From Microbacterium sp. BR1 (GTDB lineage Bacteria; Actinomycetota; Actinomycetes; Actinomycetales; Microbacteriaceae): a stretch of DNA of 64,000 bases. The notes below the pieces were generated by a model that was not told where the DNA came from, did no database searches, and was given only the letters and a program-made list of their open reading frames with translations. The translations under genes were made by a program, and so were the position numbers. Numbering within the stretch: the first letter of the stretch is position 1; every line of letters starts with the position of its first letter. The stretch is taken from assembly GCF_002812725.1 (NCBI RefSeq), contig NZ_NMUN01000002.1, positions 62,001 through 126,000 on the forward strand, in the 5' to 3' direction. Positions 1 to 8,316 of this stretch are shown piece after piece.

Positions 1-48
1 GCCGATCGTCCCCTGATGCTCGCCCGCGCACGCGGCCTCCTGCCGAGC

Positions 49-1092
49 TCAGTCGGCGGTGCTCGCGAAGCCCGTAGATTCGCGCTCGATGATGCGGAAG
101 CGGGGCATGAGGGTGCGCGGCGGCACCCGCTGGCCCTTCTCCGCGATGCGCTCGATCAACAGGTCGACGGCGAGCATCGCGATCGTGTCTCGCCCCGAAT
201 CGACGCTCGAGAGTGACGGCACGGAAAATCGCGTCTCGTCGATGTTGTCGAAGCCGATGACGGCGACATCTGCCGGAACGTCGACTCCGGCCTCGCCGAG
301 GGCGCGCAGTGCGCCGAGGCCCAGCGTGTCGTTCAGCGCGAACAGGGCATCGAAGGGGATTCCCTCATCGAGCAGTCGCCTCGTCGCTTCCGCGCCGGCC
401 GCGCGATTCCAAGAGGGGGTCGTCCGGATGAGCTCCGGGACGACCTCAAGGCCGGCCGCGGTCAGCGCCTGCCGGTAGCCCGTGACACGCAGACTCGCGG
501 AACTCGTGCTGTCCCGCGTGTCCTCGAATGTCGCCTCTTCCGCGCCGATCACCGCGATGCGGCGCCGACCGGCATGCAGCAAGTGCTCGACGGCGGCTCG
601 AGCTGATGCCGTGTTGTGCATCGTGACGTGGTCGGTCGGGCCGCCGAAGATGCGCTCGCCGAGGAGAACCAGCGGGAAGTCGACATCGAGCGCTGTCGCG
701 TCGTCCTGTCCGAGTCCGACAGGGCTGAGCAGGAGTCCGTCCATGAACTTGCGGCGCCCGCCGGACACCGCGAGCAGCTCGGCATCGCGATCGCCGTTCG
801 TCTGTTCGACCATGACACCGAGGCCGTGTTCCTCGGCGGCGCGGATGATCGAGTCCGCGAGCTCGGCGAAGTAGTTCTCACGCAGGGCGGGCACCGCGAG
901 CCCGATGACGCCGGTTCGGCCCGAACGCAACCCGCGGGCGGAGAGATTGGGACGATAGCCGAGCAGGGCGATCGCCTCGAGAACCCGTTGCTTCGTCGCC
1001 GCGCGGACGTGCGGGTAGTCGTTGACCACGTTCGACACCGTCTTGATCGAGACCTGAGCGACCTCGGCCACATCGCGCAACGTGGGGCCCAT
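49..1092 (-). CDS. LacI-family transcriptional repressor
   Basis: This 347-residue protein has the LacI layout: an N-terminal helix-turn-helix (TLRDVAEVAQVSIKTVSNVV, residues 3-22) followed by a periplasmic-binding-protein-like sensor domain starting near residue 58 (TGVIGLAVP). I chose the ATG at 1092 because the helix-turn-helix begins at once after it and a GGAG box (CAGGAGCAGCG) precedes it; the reading frame stays open for 53 more codons upstream. It diverges from a GH51 arabinofuranosidase, and the shared 121-bp gap holds a perfect palindrome. By family knowledge it would bind there and release on an arabinose-type sugar; the ligand is inferred from the neighbour only. Confidence 0.92.
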   Translation of the reverse strand: MGPTLRDVAEVAQVSIKTVSNVVNDYPHVRAATKQRVLEAIALLGYRPNLSARGLRSGRTGVIGLAVPALRENYFAELADSIIRAAEEHGLGVMVEQTNGDRDAELLAVSGGRRKFMDGLLLSPVGLGQDDATALDVDFPLVLLGERIFGGPTDHVTMHNTASARAAVEHLLHAGRRRIAVIGAEEATFEDTRDSTSSASLRVTGYRQALTAAGLEVVPELIRTTPSWNRAAGAEATRRLLDEGIPFDALFALNDTLGLGALRALGEAGVDVPADVAVIGFDNIDETRFSVPSLSSVDSGRDTIAMLAVDLLIERIAEKGQRVPPRTLMPRFRIIERESTGFASTAD

Positions 1093-1141
1093 CGCTGCTC
1101 CTGTCGCCGAATCGATCTCCGAAACTCTATCCACCCGCCTG

Positions 1142-1172
1142 TTGACAGGGGCATTCGGCCTCGCGGTATTCT
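1142..1172 (+). promoter_or_regulatory. Probable promoter of the GH51 gene
   Basis: A consensus -35 hexamer TTGACA lies at 1142-1147. A -10-like TATTCT lies at 1167-1172, giving a 19-bp spacer, slightly long. The palindromic operator follows just downstream, about where transcription would begin, a classical place for a LacI roadblock. Confidence 0.55.
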
Positions 1173-1186
1173 CTCCACCACGGATA

Positions 1187-1198
1187 TACAACGTTGTA
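1187..1198. promoter_or_regulatory. Palindromic LacI-type operator
   Basis: TACAACGTTGTA is a perfect 12-bp inverted repeat with the central CG typical of LacI-family operators. It sits between the divergent LacI gene and the GH51 gene, 15 bp before the GH51 start codon, so a bound repressor would block the promoter at 1142-1172. Binding by the adjacent LacI protein is inferred. Confidence 0.75.
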
Positions 1199-1213
1199 AA
1201 TAGGAAGAGGACC

Positions 1214-2734
1214 ATGATCCGCGCACGCGTCACGATCGATCCCCACTTCATCGTCGGACCGGTGAACCGCCGTCTGTTCGGTTCGTTCGTCGAGCACCTG
1301 GGTCGCTGCGTCTATGACGGGATCTACGAACCCGGTCACGAGACGGCGGACGAGAACGGATTCCGGGGCGACGTCGTGGAGCTCGTGCGTGAGCTGGGAG
1401 TTTCGGCGATCCGCTACCCGGGCGGCAACTTCGTCTCGGGCTACCGGTGGGAAGACGGGGTCGGGCCGCGCGATGAACGGCCGCGACGTCTCGAACTGGC
1501 GTGGCACTCGACCGAGACGAACCAGATCGGCCTGGACGAGTTCGCGACCTGGCTCGAGCTCGTGGACGCCGAGCTGATGTACGCCGTGAACCTCGGCACC
1601 CGCGGTGTGCTCGAGGCGCTCGACGTGCTCGAGTACGCCAACATCCCGGCCGGTACGGCGCTGTCCGACATGCGCGTCGCGAATGGACACGCAGAACCCC
1701 ACGACGTGCGGATGTGGTGCCTCGGCAACGAGATGGACGGCCCGTGGCAGCTCGGCCACAGCACGGCGTACGAGTACGGTCAGCTCGCGGCGCAGACCGC
1801 GAGCGCCATGCGTCAGATCGACCCCGACCTCGAACTGGTCGTGTGCGGCAGTTCGGGTGCTCAGATGCCGACGTTCGGCGAGTGGGAACGGGTCGTGCTC
1901 GAGGCGACGTACGACAACGTCGACTACATCTCGTGCCACGCGTACTACGAGCCCCAGGGCGACGATTACGGTAGCTTCCTCGCCTCCGCGGTCAATATGG
2001 ATCGCTTCATCGAAGAGGTCGCGGCGACGGCCGACCACGTCAAGGCGCTCAAGCGCAGCGACAAGACGATGTACATCTCGTTCGACGAGTGGAACGTCTG
2101 GTACATGACCCGCTACAACGAGGTCGACAAGATCACGGACATCGCCGACTGGCCTGTCGCGCCGCGACTGCTCGAGGACTCGTACTCGGTGATGGATGCG
2201 GTGGTCTTCGGCAGCCTGCTGATCTCGCTCATCCGCCACGCCGACCGGGTGACGGCCGCGAGCCTCGCGCAGCTCGTGAACGTCATCGCCCCGATCATGA
2301 CCGAGCCGGGCGGTCCCTCCTGGCGGCAGACGACGTTCTTCCCCTTCTCGATCACGTCGCGCCTGGCACGCGGGGTCGCGCTCGAGTTGACGCTCGAATC
2401 ACCGACCTACGACACCAAGCAGTACGGTGCCGCGCCGCTCGTCGATGCCGTGGCCACGCACGATCCCGAAACGGGTGACATCGCCGTGTTCGTCGTGAAC
2501 CGCAGCATGACGGAGGAGGCCGCGTTCGACATCGACACCCGCGTGCTGGGCGATGTCGAGATCGTCTCGGCGATCTCGGTGCACGACGACGACATCCATG
2601 CCGCGAACACGCTCGCGGACAGGGAGCGGGTCGCACCGCGCGAGAACACCTCGGTCCGGCTCGGTGACGCGAGCGTCGACATCACCCTGCCGCCGGTTTC
2701 GTGGACGGCCATCTCGCTCCGGGCGCGGGTCTGA
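1214..2734 (+). CDS. GH51 alpha-L-arabinofuranosidase
   Basis: This 506-residue enzyme matches family GH51 in length and motifs. FGSFVEHLGRCVYDGIYEPG is near the N-terminus, the acid/base glutamate is E173 in CLGNEMDGPWQ, and the nucleophile is E292 in ISFDEWNVWY. It should hydrolyse terminal alpha-L-arabinofuranosyl bonds in plant arabinan or arabinoxylan oligosaccharides. There is no signal peptide, so it acts in the cytoplasm on imported oligomers. I chose the ATG at 1214 because GGAAGAGG precedes it and the upstream extension of the frame runs through the operator. Regulation by the divergent LacI protein is likely. Confidence 0.93.
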   Translation: MIRARVTIDPHFIVGPVNRRLFGSFVEHLGRCVYDGIYEPGHETADENGFRGDVVELVRELGVSAIRYPGGNFVSGYRWEDGVGPRDERPRRLELAWHSTETNQIGLDEFATWLELVDAELMYAVNLGTRGVLEALDVLEYANIPAGTALSDMRVANGHAEPHDVRMWCLGNEMDGPWQLGHSTAYEYGQLAAQTASAMRQIDPDLELVVCGSSGAQMPTFGEWERVVLEATYDNVDYISCHAYYEPQGDDYGSFLASAVNMDRFIEEVAATADHVKALKRSDKTMYISFDEWNVWYMTRYNEVDKITDIADWPVAPRLLEDSYSVMDAVVFGSLLISLIRHADRVTAASLAQLVNVIAPIMTEPGGPSWRQTTFFPFSITSRLARGVALELTLESPTYDTKQYGAAPLVDAVATHDPETGDIAVFVVNRSMTEEAAFDIDTRVLGDVEIVSAISVHDDDIHAANTLADRERVAPRENTSVRLGDASVDITLPPVSWTAISLRARV

Positions 2735-2766
2735 TCGGGCCACGTCCTGATCAGCTGTCGTCCGGA

Positions 2767-4176
2767 TCAGACCACGTACTGATCGGAGACGTCGAGCGCG
2801 TCGTCGATGATGTCGAGGCCACGCATGAGATCGGCCTCCGAGATCACCAGCGGCGGCGCGACGTGCATGCGGTTGACGTGCGTGAACGGCCAGAGCCCCG
2901 CGCTCTTGCACGCGGCCGCGAGGGCACCCATGGGTGCCGCATCCGTCCCGCCGGCGTCGTACGGAACGAGCGGTTCGCGGGTGTGCGGATTCTTGACGAG
3001 CTCGATGGCCCAGAACAGTCCGAGACCCCGGACCTCGCCCACGGATGCGTGCCGCTCGGCCATCGCGCGCAGCCGGGGCTCGACGACGCGTTCGCCGAGG
3101 TCGCGCACGCGCTCGAGGATGCCGTCCCGCTCGAAGACCTCGAACGTCGCCACCCCCGCGGCGCAGGCCAGCGGATGCCCCGAATACGTCAGCCCGCCGG
3201 GGAACGCGACGGTGTCGAAGTGCTTCGCGATCCGGTCCGAGATCACGACACCGCCGAGCGGGACGTAGCCCGAATTGATCCCCTTGGCGAAGGTGATCAG
3301 GTCGGGCACGACATCGAAGGCCTGGAACGCGAACCATTCCCCGACGCGGCCGAAGCCGACCATGACCTCGTCGGCGATCAGCACGATGCCGTACCTGTCG
3401 CACAGGGCGCGCACCCCGGGCAGGTAGCCCGGGGGAGGCACGAGCACCCCGTTGGTGCCGACGATCGTCTCGAGGATGATCGCGCCGATCGTCGAGGCCC
3501 CCTCGAGCACGATGACCTGCTCGAGGTGCTCGAGCGCGCGCTGCGATTCCTCCTCGGTAGACGTGGCGTGGAAGGCCGACCGGTAGGCGTAGGGGCCGAA
3601 GAAGTGCGCCACCGACCCGTCGGCGGGTTCGTTCGCCCAGCGGCGCGGGTCGCCCGTCAGCGTGATCGCGGTCGAGGTGTTGCCGTGGTAGCTGCGGTAC
3701 ATCGACAGCACCTTGCGTTTGCCGGTGACGAGGCGCGCCATCCGCACGGCGTTCTCGTTCGCGTCGGCGCCGCCGTTGGTGAAGAACACCTTGTTCATGC
3801 CGTCGGGCGCGACCTCGGCGATCCGTCGCGCGAGCTCACCGCGCACGTCGTTCGACATGGACGGCTGGATGGTCGCCAGGCGCCCCGCCTGCCGCTGGAT
3901 CGCCGCGACGAGATCGGGATGCTGGTGCCCGAGGTTCAGGTTGACGAGCTGCGAGGAGAAGTCGAGGTAGCTGTTGCCCGCATAGTCCCAGAAGGTCGCC
4001 CCGGAACCGCCCGCGACGGGGACCGGATCGATGAGGGCCTGGGCGCTCCACGAGTGGAAGACGTGGGCGCGGTCGTCGCCGCGGACGCGCGCGTCGGCGT
4101 CGGGGTCGGGGGTCGGGTAGGGGTCGGGGGTCGGGTCGGGATCGGGGGCGAAAGCGGTGGTGCTCGTGTCGGTCAT
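2767..4176 (-). CDS. Class III pyridoxal-phosphate aminotransferase
   Basis: This 469-residue protein belongs to the fold-type I class III aminotransferases. Visible signatures are the acceptor-binding region TNGGADANENAVRMAR, the PLP aspartate region IVLIADEVMVGFGRVG, and the Schiff-base lysine in DLITFAKGINSGYVPLGGVV. Relatives move amino groups from omega-amino acids, diamines or GABA to pyruvate or 2-oxoglutarate. The next genes encode a cupin and an FAD amine-oxidase-like protein on the same strand, so an amine substrate is likely. The N-terminus after the ATG at 4176 carries an odd Asp-Pro-Thr repeat (residues 11-27) that family members lack. The exact substrate cannot be read from sequence. 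Confidence 0.88.
   Translation of the reverse strand: MTDTSTTAFAPDPDPTPDPYPTPDPDADARVRGDDRAHVFHSWSAQALIDPVPVAGGSGATFWDYAGNSYLDFSSQLVNLNLGHQHPDLVAAIQRQAGRLATIQPSMSNDVRGELARRIAEVAPDGMNKVFFTNGGADANENAVRMARLVTGKRKVLSMYRSYHGNTSTAITLTGDPRRWANEPADGSVAHFFGPYAYRSAFHATSTEEESQRALEHLEQVIVLEGASTIGAIILETIVGTNGVLVPPPGYLPGVRALCDRYGIVLIADEVMVGFGRVGEWFAFQAFDVVPDLITFAKGINSGYVPLGGVVISDRIAKHFDTVAFPGGLTYSGHPLACAAGVATFEVFERDGILERVRDLGERVVEPRLRAMAERHASVGEVRGLGLFWAIELVKNPHTREPLVPYDAGGTDAAPMGALAAACKSAGLWPFTHVNRMHVAPPLVISEADLMRGLDIIDDALDVSDQYVV
4102..4148 (+). repeat. G-rich GGGTC tandem tract (possible G-quadruplex)
   Basis: Eight runs of three to five guanines are separated by two or three bases (TC, TA or ATC) on the plus strand. 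The tract is inside the aminotransferase coding region, a few codons after its start, and encodes the Asp-Pro-Thr repeat. The G-rich strand is the transcription template. The run pattern meets the usual definition of an intramolecular G-quadruplex motif; folding in the cell is not shown. Confidence 0.7.
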
Positions 4177-4196
4177 GGTGATCCGTTCGGTGGGGT

Positions 4197-4562
4197 TCAG
4201 GGTGCGACGAGCACCTTGCGGAGGGTTGCTCGCACGGTCCAGACGGTGCTCATGCCGTCTTCGAGGCGGACGAGCACGCCGGGGCGCAACTCGATCGCGG
4301 GCAGCGCGGGCTCGACGAACTCCAGCGTCGCGTCGCCCGCCAGGACGACGAAGACCTCGTCGGTCTCGATATCGCGCGAAATGCCGACGGTGTGTTCCCA
4401 CACCCCGACCTCACGTTCGGCGGTCGTGTCCAGGGCGACGTAGCGCGTCGACGGTTCTCCCTCGATGACCTTCGCCGCTTCGAGGGGTTCGAGCGCGGAG
4501 CTCAGGGCGGAAGCATCCGTCGCCGTTCCCGCGGGGATCCGGGTTTCGGGCGCGTGCGTCAC
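4197..4562 (-). CDS. Small cupin-domain protein
   Basis: This 121-residue protein has the short beta-barrel pattern of a single cupin domain of the DUF861 type: VGVWEHTVGISRDIETDEVFVVLAGDATLEF, then LRPGVLVRLEDGMSTVW. I chose the GTG at 4562, which overlaps the TGA of the FAD oxidase gene by four bases (GTGA), so the two are translationally coupled. Such cupins often accompany amine-oxidase and aminotransferase genes in catabolic clusters; whether this one binds a metal, a substrate or neither is unclear. The reading frame stays open far upstream, but that part runs antisense to no other gene and overlaps the oxidase frame, so it is not used. Confidence 0.82.
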   Translation of the reverse strand: MTHAPETRIPAGTATDASALSSALEPLEAAKVIEGEPSTRYVALDTTAEREVGVWEHTVGISRDIETDEVFVVLAGDATLEFVEPALPAIELRPGVLVRLEDGMSTVWTVRATLRKVLVAP

Positions 4563-6004
4563 GAGTCGAATCCGAGGCCGAGCGCGTCGAGGGTCTTCAG
4601 CAGCAGGTTGCGGCGGCCGCCGTTGTGGTCGGCGCGGTCGAGCGCCCAGCGCGTCATGTTGATGCCGATCGCCGCCGCGGGCTCGGGCGGGAACGGCAGC
4701 GGGCGCTTCCGCACCATGTCGAGGCGTGTGCGCTCGGTGTCGGCGCCCTCGAGCAGGTCGAGCATGACCTCTGCGGCGAACCGGGATGCGCCGACCCCGA
4801 GCCCCGTGAAGCCGGCCGCGTAAGCGATCCGTCCCGCTCGGGCCGTGCCGTAGAAGGCGCAGAACTGCGTCGACGTGTCGATCGCGCCCGCCCACTTGTG
4901 GCTGAATCGGAGGCCGTTCAGTTGCGGGAACGTCGTGAAGAAGTGGCTCGCGAGGGTCTCGTAGCTCGTGGGCCGGTTCTCGTAGGCGGGGCGGACAGCG
5001 CGACCGTAGTGGTAGACGGCGTCGTAGCCGCCGAACAGGATGCGGTTGTCGGCGCTCAAGCGGTAGTAGTGGAACTGGTTGGCCAGGTCGCTCAGGCCCT
5101 GCCGGTCCTGCCACCCGATGGAGGCCAACTGCTCGGTGCTCAGCGGCTCGGTCATGAGCACGTAGTCGTAGACGGGGACCGTCATCAGGCGGTTGCGCTT
5201 GAGGAGCGCGGGGAAGACGTTCGTCGCGAGCACGACCTGAGCCGCGCGAATCGTCCCGGTCGTGGTGATCAGGCGGATCCGCCCGTCGGCGTCGACCGGG
5301 TCGATGCGCTTGACGAGCGAGTGCTCGAAGATCTCGATGCCCCTTTCGCTCGCGACGCGGGCCAGCTCGGATGCGAGCTTTCCGGGGTGGACGAGCGCGG
5401 TGGACCGCTTCTCCCACACGCCGCCGAGGTATGTGGGGGAGCGCACCGCATCGCGGACCTGGGTCTCGTTCAATCGCGCGACGGTGCCGCCCTCGCCACG
5501 CGCCGCGGCGTCCACGACCCAGTCGTCGAGCCAATCGAGCTGGTGCTCTTCGACCGCGACGCTCATCGCGCCCACGCGTTCGAAGTCCGCGTCGGCTCCC
5601 CACACCTCCAGATCTCTCTGGACAGCGTCGAGATTGGCCAGGCCCATCCGCTCGAGGTCGTCGAGTTGGTCGGGCCACCGCGCGAGCCCGTTCTCGCGTC
5701 CGTGCGTGAGGCTCGCCTCGCAGAACCCGCCGTTGCGACCCGAAGCGGCCCATCCGATCTCCCTCGCCTCGACGAGCGCGATGCGCGCACCGGGATCGCG
5801 GCGCTGGGCGAGCAGGGCCGTCCAGAGGCCCGTGTAGCCACCGCCCACGATGACGAGGTCGGCACTGAACTCGCCCGTCAGCGCGGGGTGCGCCACTCGC
5901 GGGGGCAGATCGTCGAGCCAGAATGCGCTCTGCCGGGTGCCCGTGAGGGCGTGGCGGATGACGGATGCGGGGGGCTTCTGGCGTTCGAAGACGGTCGATC
6001 CCAC
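4559..6004 (-). CDS. FAD-dependent amine oxidoreductase (DAO family, PuuB-like)
   Basis: This protein of about 481 residues has the D-amino-acid-oxidase fold. The dinucleotide-binding motif is DLVIVGGGYTGLWTALL near residue 40, followed by GWAASGRNGGFCEASL, a sequence typical of gamma-glutamylputrescine oxidase-type flavoproteins. The C-terminal FAD contact is YAAGFTGLGVGASRFA. It should oxidise a secondary or primary amine to an aldehyde or imine with FAD. The GTG at 6004 sits nine bases after GGAAAGG; a second GTG at 6013 abuts that box and is less likely. The cupin and aminotransferase follow. A role in polyamine or similar amine degradation is inferred. Confidence 0.85.
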   Translation of the reverse strand: MGSTVFERQKPPASVIRHALTGTRQSAFWLDDLPPRVAHPALTGEFSADLVIVGGGYTGLWTALLAQRRDPGARIALVEAREIGWAASGRNGGFCEASLTHGRENGLARWPDQLDDLERMGLANLDAVQRDLEVWGADADFERVGAMSVAVEEHQLDWLDDWVVDAAARGEGGTVARLNETQVRDAVRSPTYLGGVWEKRSTALVHPGKLASELARVASERGIEIFEHSLVKRIDPVDADGRIRLITTTGTIRAAQVVLATNVFPALLKRNRLMTVPVYDYVLMTEPLSTEQLASIGWQDRQGLSDLANQFHYYRLSADNRILFGGYDAVYHYGRAVRPAYENRPTSYETLASHFFTTFPQLNGLRFSHKWAGAIDTSTQFCAFYGTARAGRIAYAAGFTGLGVGASRFAAEVMLDLLEGADTERTRLDMVRKRPLPFPPEPAAAIGINMTRWALDRADHNGGRRNLLLKTLDALGLGFDS

Positions 6005-6093
6005 GGGAATCACCCTTTCCGGAGTGGCTATCGCCCCATCCTGGCGGGTCCGCGGTGCCGCGTCGACCCGCGCTTCTGCCCGGATCCCGCCGG

Positions 6094-6771
6094 CTACGAA
6101 GCGGGCGAGGGGCCCGGGTGGGCAGCCGGGGTGCCGCGCACCCCGGTGATGGCCGCCTCGACGACGGCGGACGCCAGAGCGTCGATCACCGGCTCCGGCT
6201 GCCACTGCAGCGGCCCATGGACCGCGATCTCGGCGAAGCCGTGCACGGTCGCCCAGCACGCCCACTCGGCGTGGGGGCGTCGTGCCGGATCGAGGGCGCC
6301 CGCGTCACGCATCGCATCCAGTGCGTCGAGGAGCAGCTGAAACGGGGCCACGACCTCATCGTCGAGGGTGACGATCCCGGCGCTCGGCTGCTCGTCCTGC
6401 ACGGCGAAGGCGAGGCTGAACAATCCGCGCTCGTCACGTGCGAAGTCGATGTATGCCAGCCCGATGCGGCGGAGTCGTTCGATCGCGGCTTCGGCGGGGG
6501 AGAGGTCTGCGGGTGCGGCGTCGATGCGGGCACGGATGGCCCGGGCCAGGGCGAGTTGGGCCTCGGCCGCCACCGCGCGCAGGAGATCGCGGCGATCCGC
6601 GAAGTGCCGATAGGCGGCATTGGGGGACACCCCGACCGCGCGGGTCACCTCGCGCATCGTGATGGCATCGGGGCCGCCCGCCCGCGCGCGCCGCAGGCCC
6701 TCCTCGACGAGTGCGTGTCGGAGGTCACCGTGATGATAGGTGCGCGCTGCGGAAGGCCGTGCTCTTGCCAT
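6094..6771 (-). CDS. TetR-family transcriptional regulator
   Basis: This 225-residue protein starts with a TetR DNA-binding domain: YHHGDLRHALVEEGL, then a helix-turn-helix TMREVTRAVGVSPNAAYRHF around residues 39-58, and a long helical ligand domain. The YHHGDLR start is typical of a TetR subfamily with a C-terminal domain of the WHG/TetR_C_33 type. It diverges from the MFS transporter at 6881, which it probably controls through a dyad in the gap. The ATG at 6771 sits just before the conserved domain; the frame remains open upstream across the putative operator. Confidence 0.88.
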   Translation of the reverse strand: MARARPSAARTYHHGDLRHALVEEGLRRARAGGPDAITMREVTRAVGVSPNAAYRHFADRRDLLRAVAAEAQLALARAIRARIDAAPADLSPAEAAIERLRRIGLAYIDFARDERGLFSLAFAVQDEQPSAGIVTLDDEVVAPFQLLLDALDAMRDAGALDPARRPHAEWACWATVHGFAEIAVHGPLQWQPEPVIDALASAVVEAAITGVRGTPAAHPGPSPAS

Positions 6772-6790
6772 TGCGTCCGAAATGTCGGGT

Positions 6791-6827
6791 GTGTACCGTG
6801 TGATCACGGGATGTGAACGGTGTACAC
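6791..6827. promoter_or_regulatory. Candidate TetR operator region
   Basis: The gap between the divergent TetR and MFS genes holds two related dyads. CCGTG (6796-6800) and CACGG (6805-6809) are arms around TGAT. GTGTACAC (6820-6827) is a perfect 8-bp palindrome whose left half also appears as GTGTACC at 6791. Position and symmetry suggest a TetR binding region; which dyad is bound is unknown. Confidence 0.45.
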
Positions 6828-6880
6828 ATCCACGATAGTCCTCCTCGGCGGATCCGCCGAAATCTGACGAAGGAAACCGC

Positions 6881-8305
6881 ATGACCGTGCCCGTCGCCCC
6901 TCCGAGCCAGCGCACCGTGCCGAGTCAGCGGACCGTGCGGGCGTTCTATCAGGTGCTCGCGAACACCGCGATCGCGAACGTCACCTCGAGCTACCTGTGG
7001 TGGGCGCTGACCTTCTGGGCCTACCTCGAGACGCGGTCGGTGCTCGCGACCGCGATCATCGGCGGGTCGTACATGCTGTTGGTCGCCGTGTTCGGCGTCG
7101 TGTTCGGGGTCATCGTCGACCGCACCAAGAAGAAGGCCGTGATGGTGCTGTCGAGCACGATCACGCTCGTCACGTACCTGCTCGCCGGTGCCCTCTACCT
7201 GTCGTTCCCCGAGAGTGTGCTGGTCAACTGGGGCGGACCCTGGTTCTGGGTCTTCGCGGGCGTGATCCTCGTCGGCGGAGTGGTCGAGAACCTGCGCAAC
7301 ATCGCCCTCTCGACCACCGTGACCTTGCTCGTTCCCGCCGATCGCCGGGACCGGGCGAACGGGCTCGTCGGTGCCGTGCAGGGCATCGCCTTCATGGTCA
7401 CGAGCGTGTTCTCGGGCCTGTCCGTCGGGCTGCTCGGCATGGGCTGGACCGTCGTGATCGCGATCGTCGCAACGGCGATCGCGCTCTGCCACCTCTTCTT
7501 CGTGCCGATCCCCGAGCGCGGCATCGCCCACGTCGAGGGGGCGCCGAAGGGCTTCGGCTTCCGCGGGGTCATCCCGGCGATCGTGGTCGTGCCGGGCCTG
7601 CTCGCTTTGATCCTCTTCTCGACGTTCAACAATCTCGTCGGCGGAGTGTTCATGGCCCTGATGGACCCCTACGGCCTGACGCTGTTCTCGGTCGAGGTGT
7701 GGGGCGTCGTCCTCGGGATCACGAGCATCGGCTTCATCCTGGGTGGCGCGCTCGTCGCGAAGTTCGGCCTCGGCAAGAACCCCGTGCGCACGATGTTGCT
7801 CGTGAACGTCGGTATCGCCCTGCTCGGCATGACCTTCGCCATCCGCGAGTGGTGGTGGCTGTATGCCATCGGAATCCTCGTCTTCATGTGCCTGATGCCC
7901 ATCGCCGAGGCCGCCGAGCAGACGATCATCCAGCGGGTCGTGCCCTTCGAAAAGCAGGGGAGGGTGTTCGGCTTCGCCGCGAGCCTCGAGTCCGCCGCGG
8001 CGCCGCTGTCATCGTTCCTGATCGGGCCGCTCGCGCAGTTCTGGCTCATCCCGTTCATGAACACTCAAGCCGGGCAGGACTCCCTCGGCTGGCTGCTGGG
8101 CCCGGGTCAAGCTCGCGGCATCGCGCTGGCGTTCGTCGCCGCGAGCGCGGTACTGCTGGTCGTCGTGCTGCTCGCATTCGTCTCGAAGCCCTACCGTCGC
8201 CTGACGGCGGCATACGCGGATGCGCCGCCCTCGATCACGACACAGGATGACGCTGCACCGGGCACCATGCCCGATATGCACGTCACGCACCTGCCCGCGC
8301 CGTAG
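6881..8305 (+). CDS. Major facilitator superfamily transporter
   Basis: This 474-residue integral membrane protein shows about twelve hydrophobic segments. The A-loop motif of the MFS appears as GVIVDRTKKKAVM after the second segment (near residues 78-90), with a comparable loop (AKFGLGKNPVR) in the second half. AAGGAAACC precedes the ATG at 6881. It diverges from a TetR regulator, the usual arrangement for a regulated exporter or uptake permease. The N-terminal tail has a duplicated short stretch (SQRTVPSQRTV). The substrate is not evident; an amine-related compound or a toxic compound are both possible. Confidence 0.88.
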   Translation: MTVPVAPPSQRTVPSQRTVRAFYQVLANTAIANVTSSYLWWALTFWAYLETRSVLATAIIGGSYMLLVAVFGVVFGVIVDRTKKKAVMVLSSTITLVTYLLAGALYLSFPESVLVNWGGPWFWVFAGVILVGGVVENLRNIALSTTVTLLVPADRRDRANGLVGAVQGIAFMVTSVFSGLSVGLLGMGWTVVIAIVATAIALCHLFFVPIPERGIAHVEGAPKGFGFRGVIPAIVVVPGLLALILFSTFNNLVGGVFMALMDPYGLTLFSVEVWGVVLGITSIGFILGGALVAKFGLGKNPVRTMLLVNVGIALLGMTFAIREWWWLYAIGILVFMCLMPIAEAAEQTIIQRVVPFEKQGRVFGFAASLESAAAPLSSFLIGPLAQFWLIPFMNTQAGQDSLGWLLGPGQARGIALAFVAASAVLLVVVLLAFVSKPYRRLTAAYADAPPSITTQDDAAPGTMPDMHVTHLPAP

Positions 8306-8308
8306 ACT
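8303..8308 (+). promoter_or_regulatory. -10 box TAGACT for a leaderless yaeQ transcript
   Basis: TAGACT lies eight bases before the ATG at 8317, and no Shine-Dalgarno sequence is visible. Transcription would begin at or next to the start codon. The box overlaps the stop codon of the MFS gene. Confidence 0.55.
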
Positions 8309-8316
8309 CGGGCCCT

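Noticed and set aside
1..48. Possible 3' end of a plus-strand gene entering from the left (a TGA at 14-16 in one frame)
   Set aside because: Only a few codons are visible and nothing supports a coding region.
4102..4148. Short direct repeats considered as a CRISPR-like or iteron array
   Set aside because: Units are only five to seven bases, have no spacers, and lie within a coding frame.
2701..4443. Plus-strand open frame of 580 codons opposite the aminotransferase
   Set aside because: It is a shadow of the real gene: composition follows the opposite strand's third-position bias and no family motif is present.
4563..5753. Long minus-strand open frame upstream of the cupin gene, which would give a 518-residue protein
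   Set aside because: It overlaps the FAD oxidase gene in another frame, is Arg/Pro-rich as high-GC shadows are, and the cupin fold starts only after the GTG at 4562.
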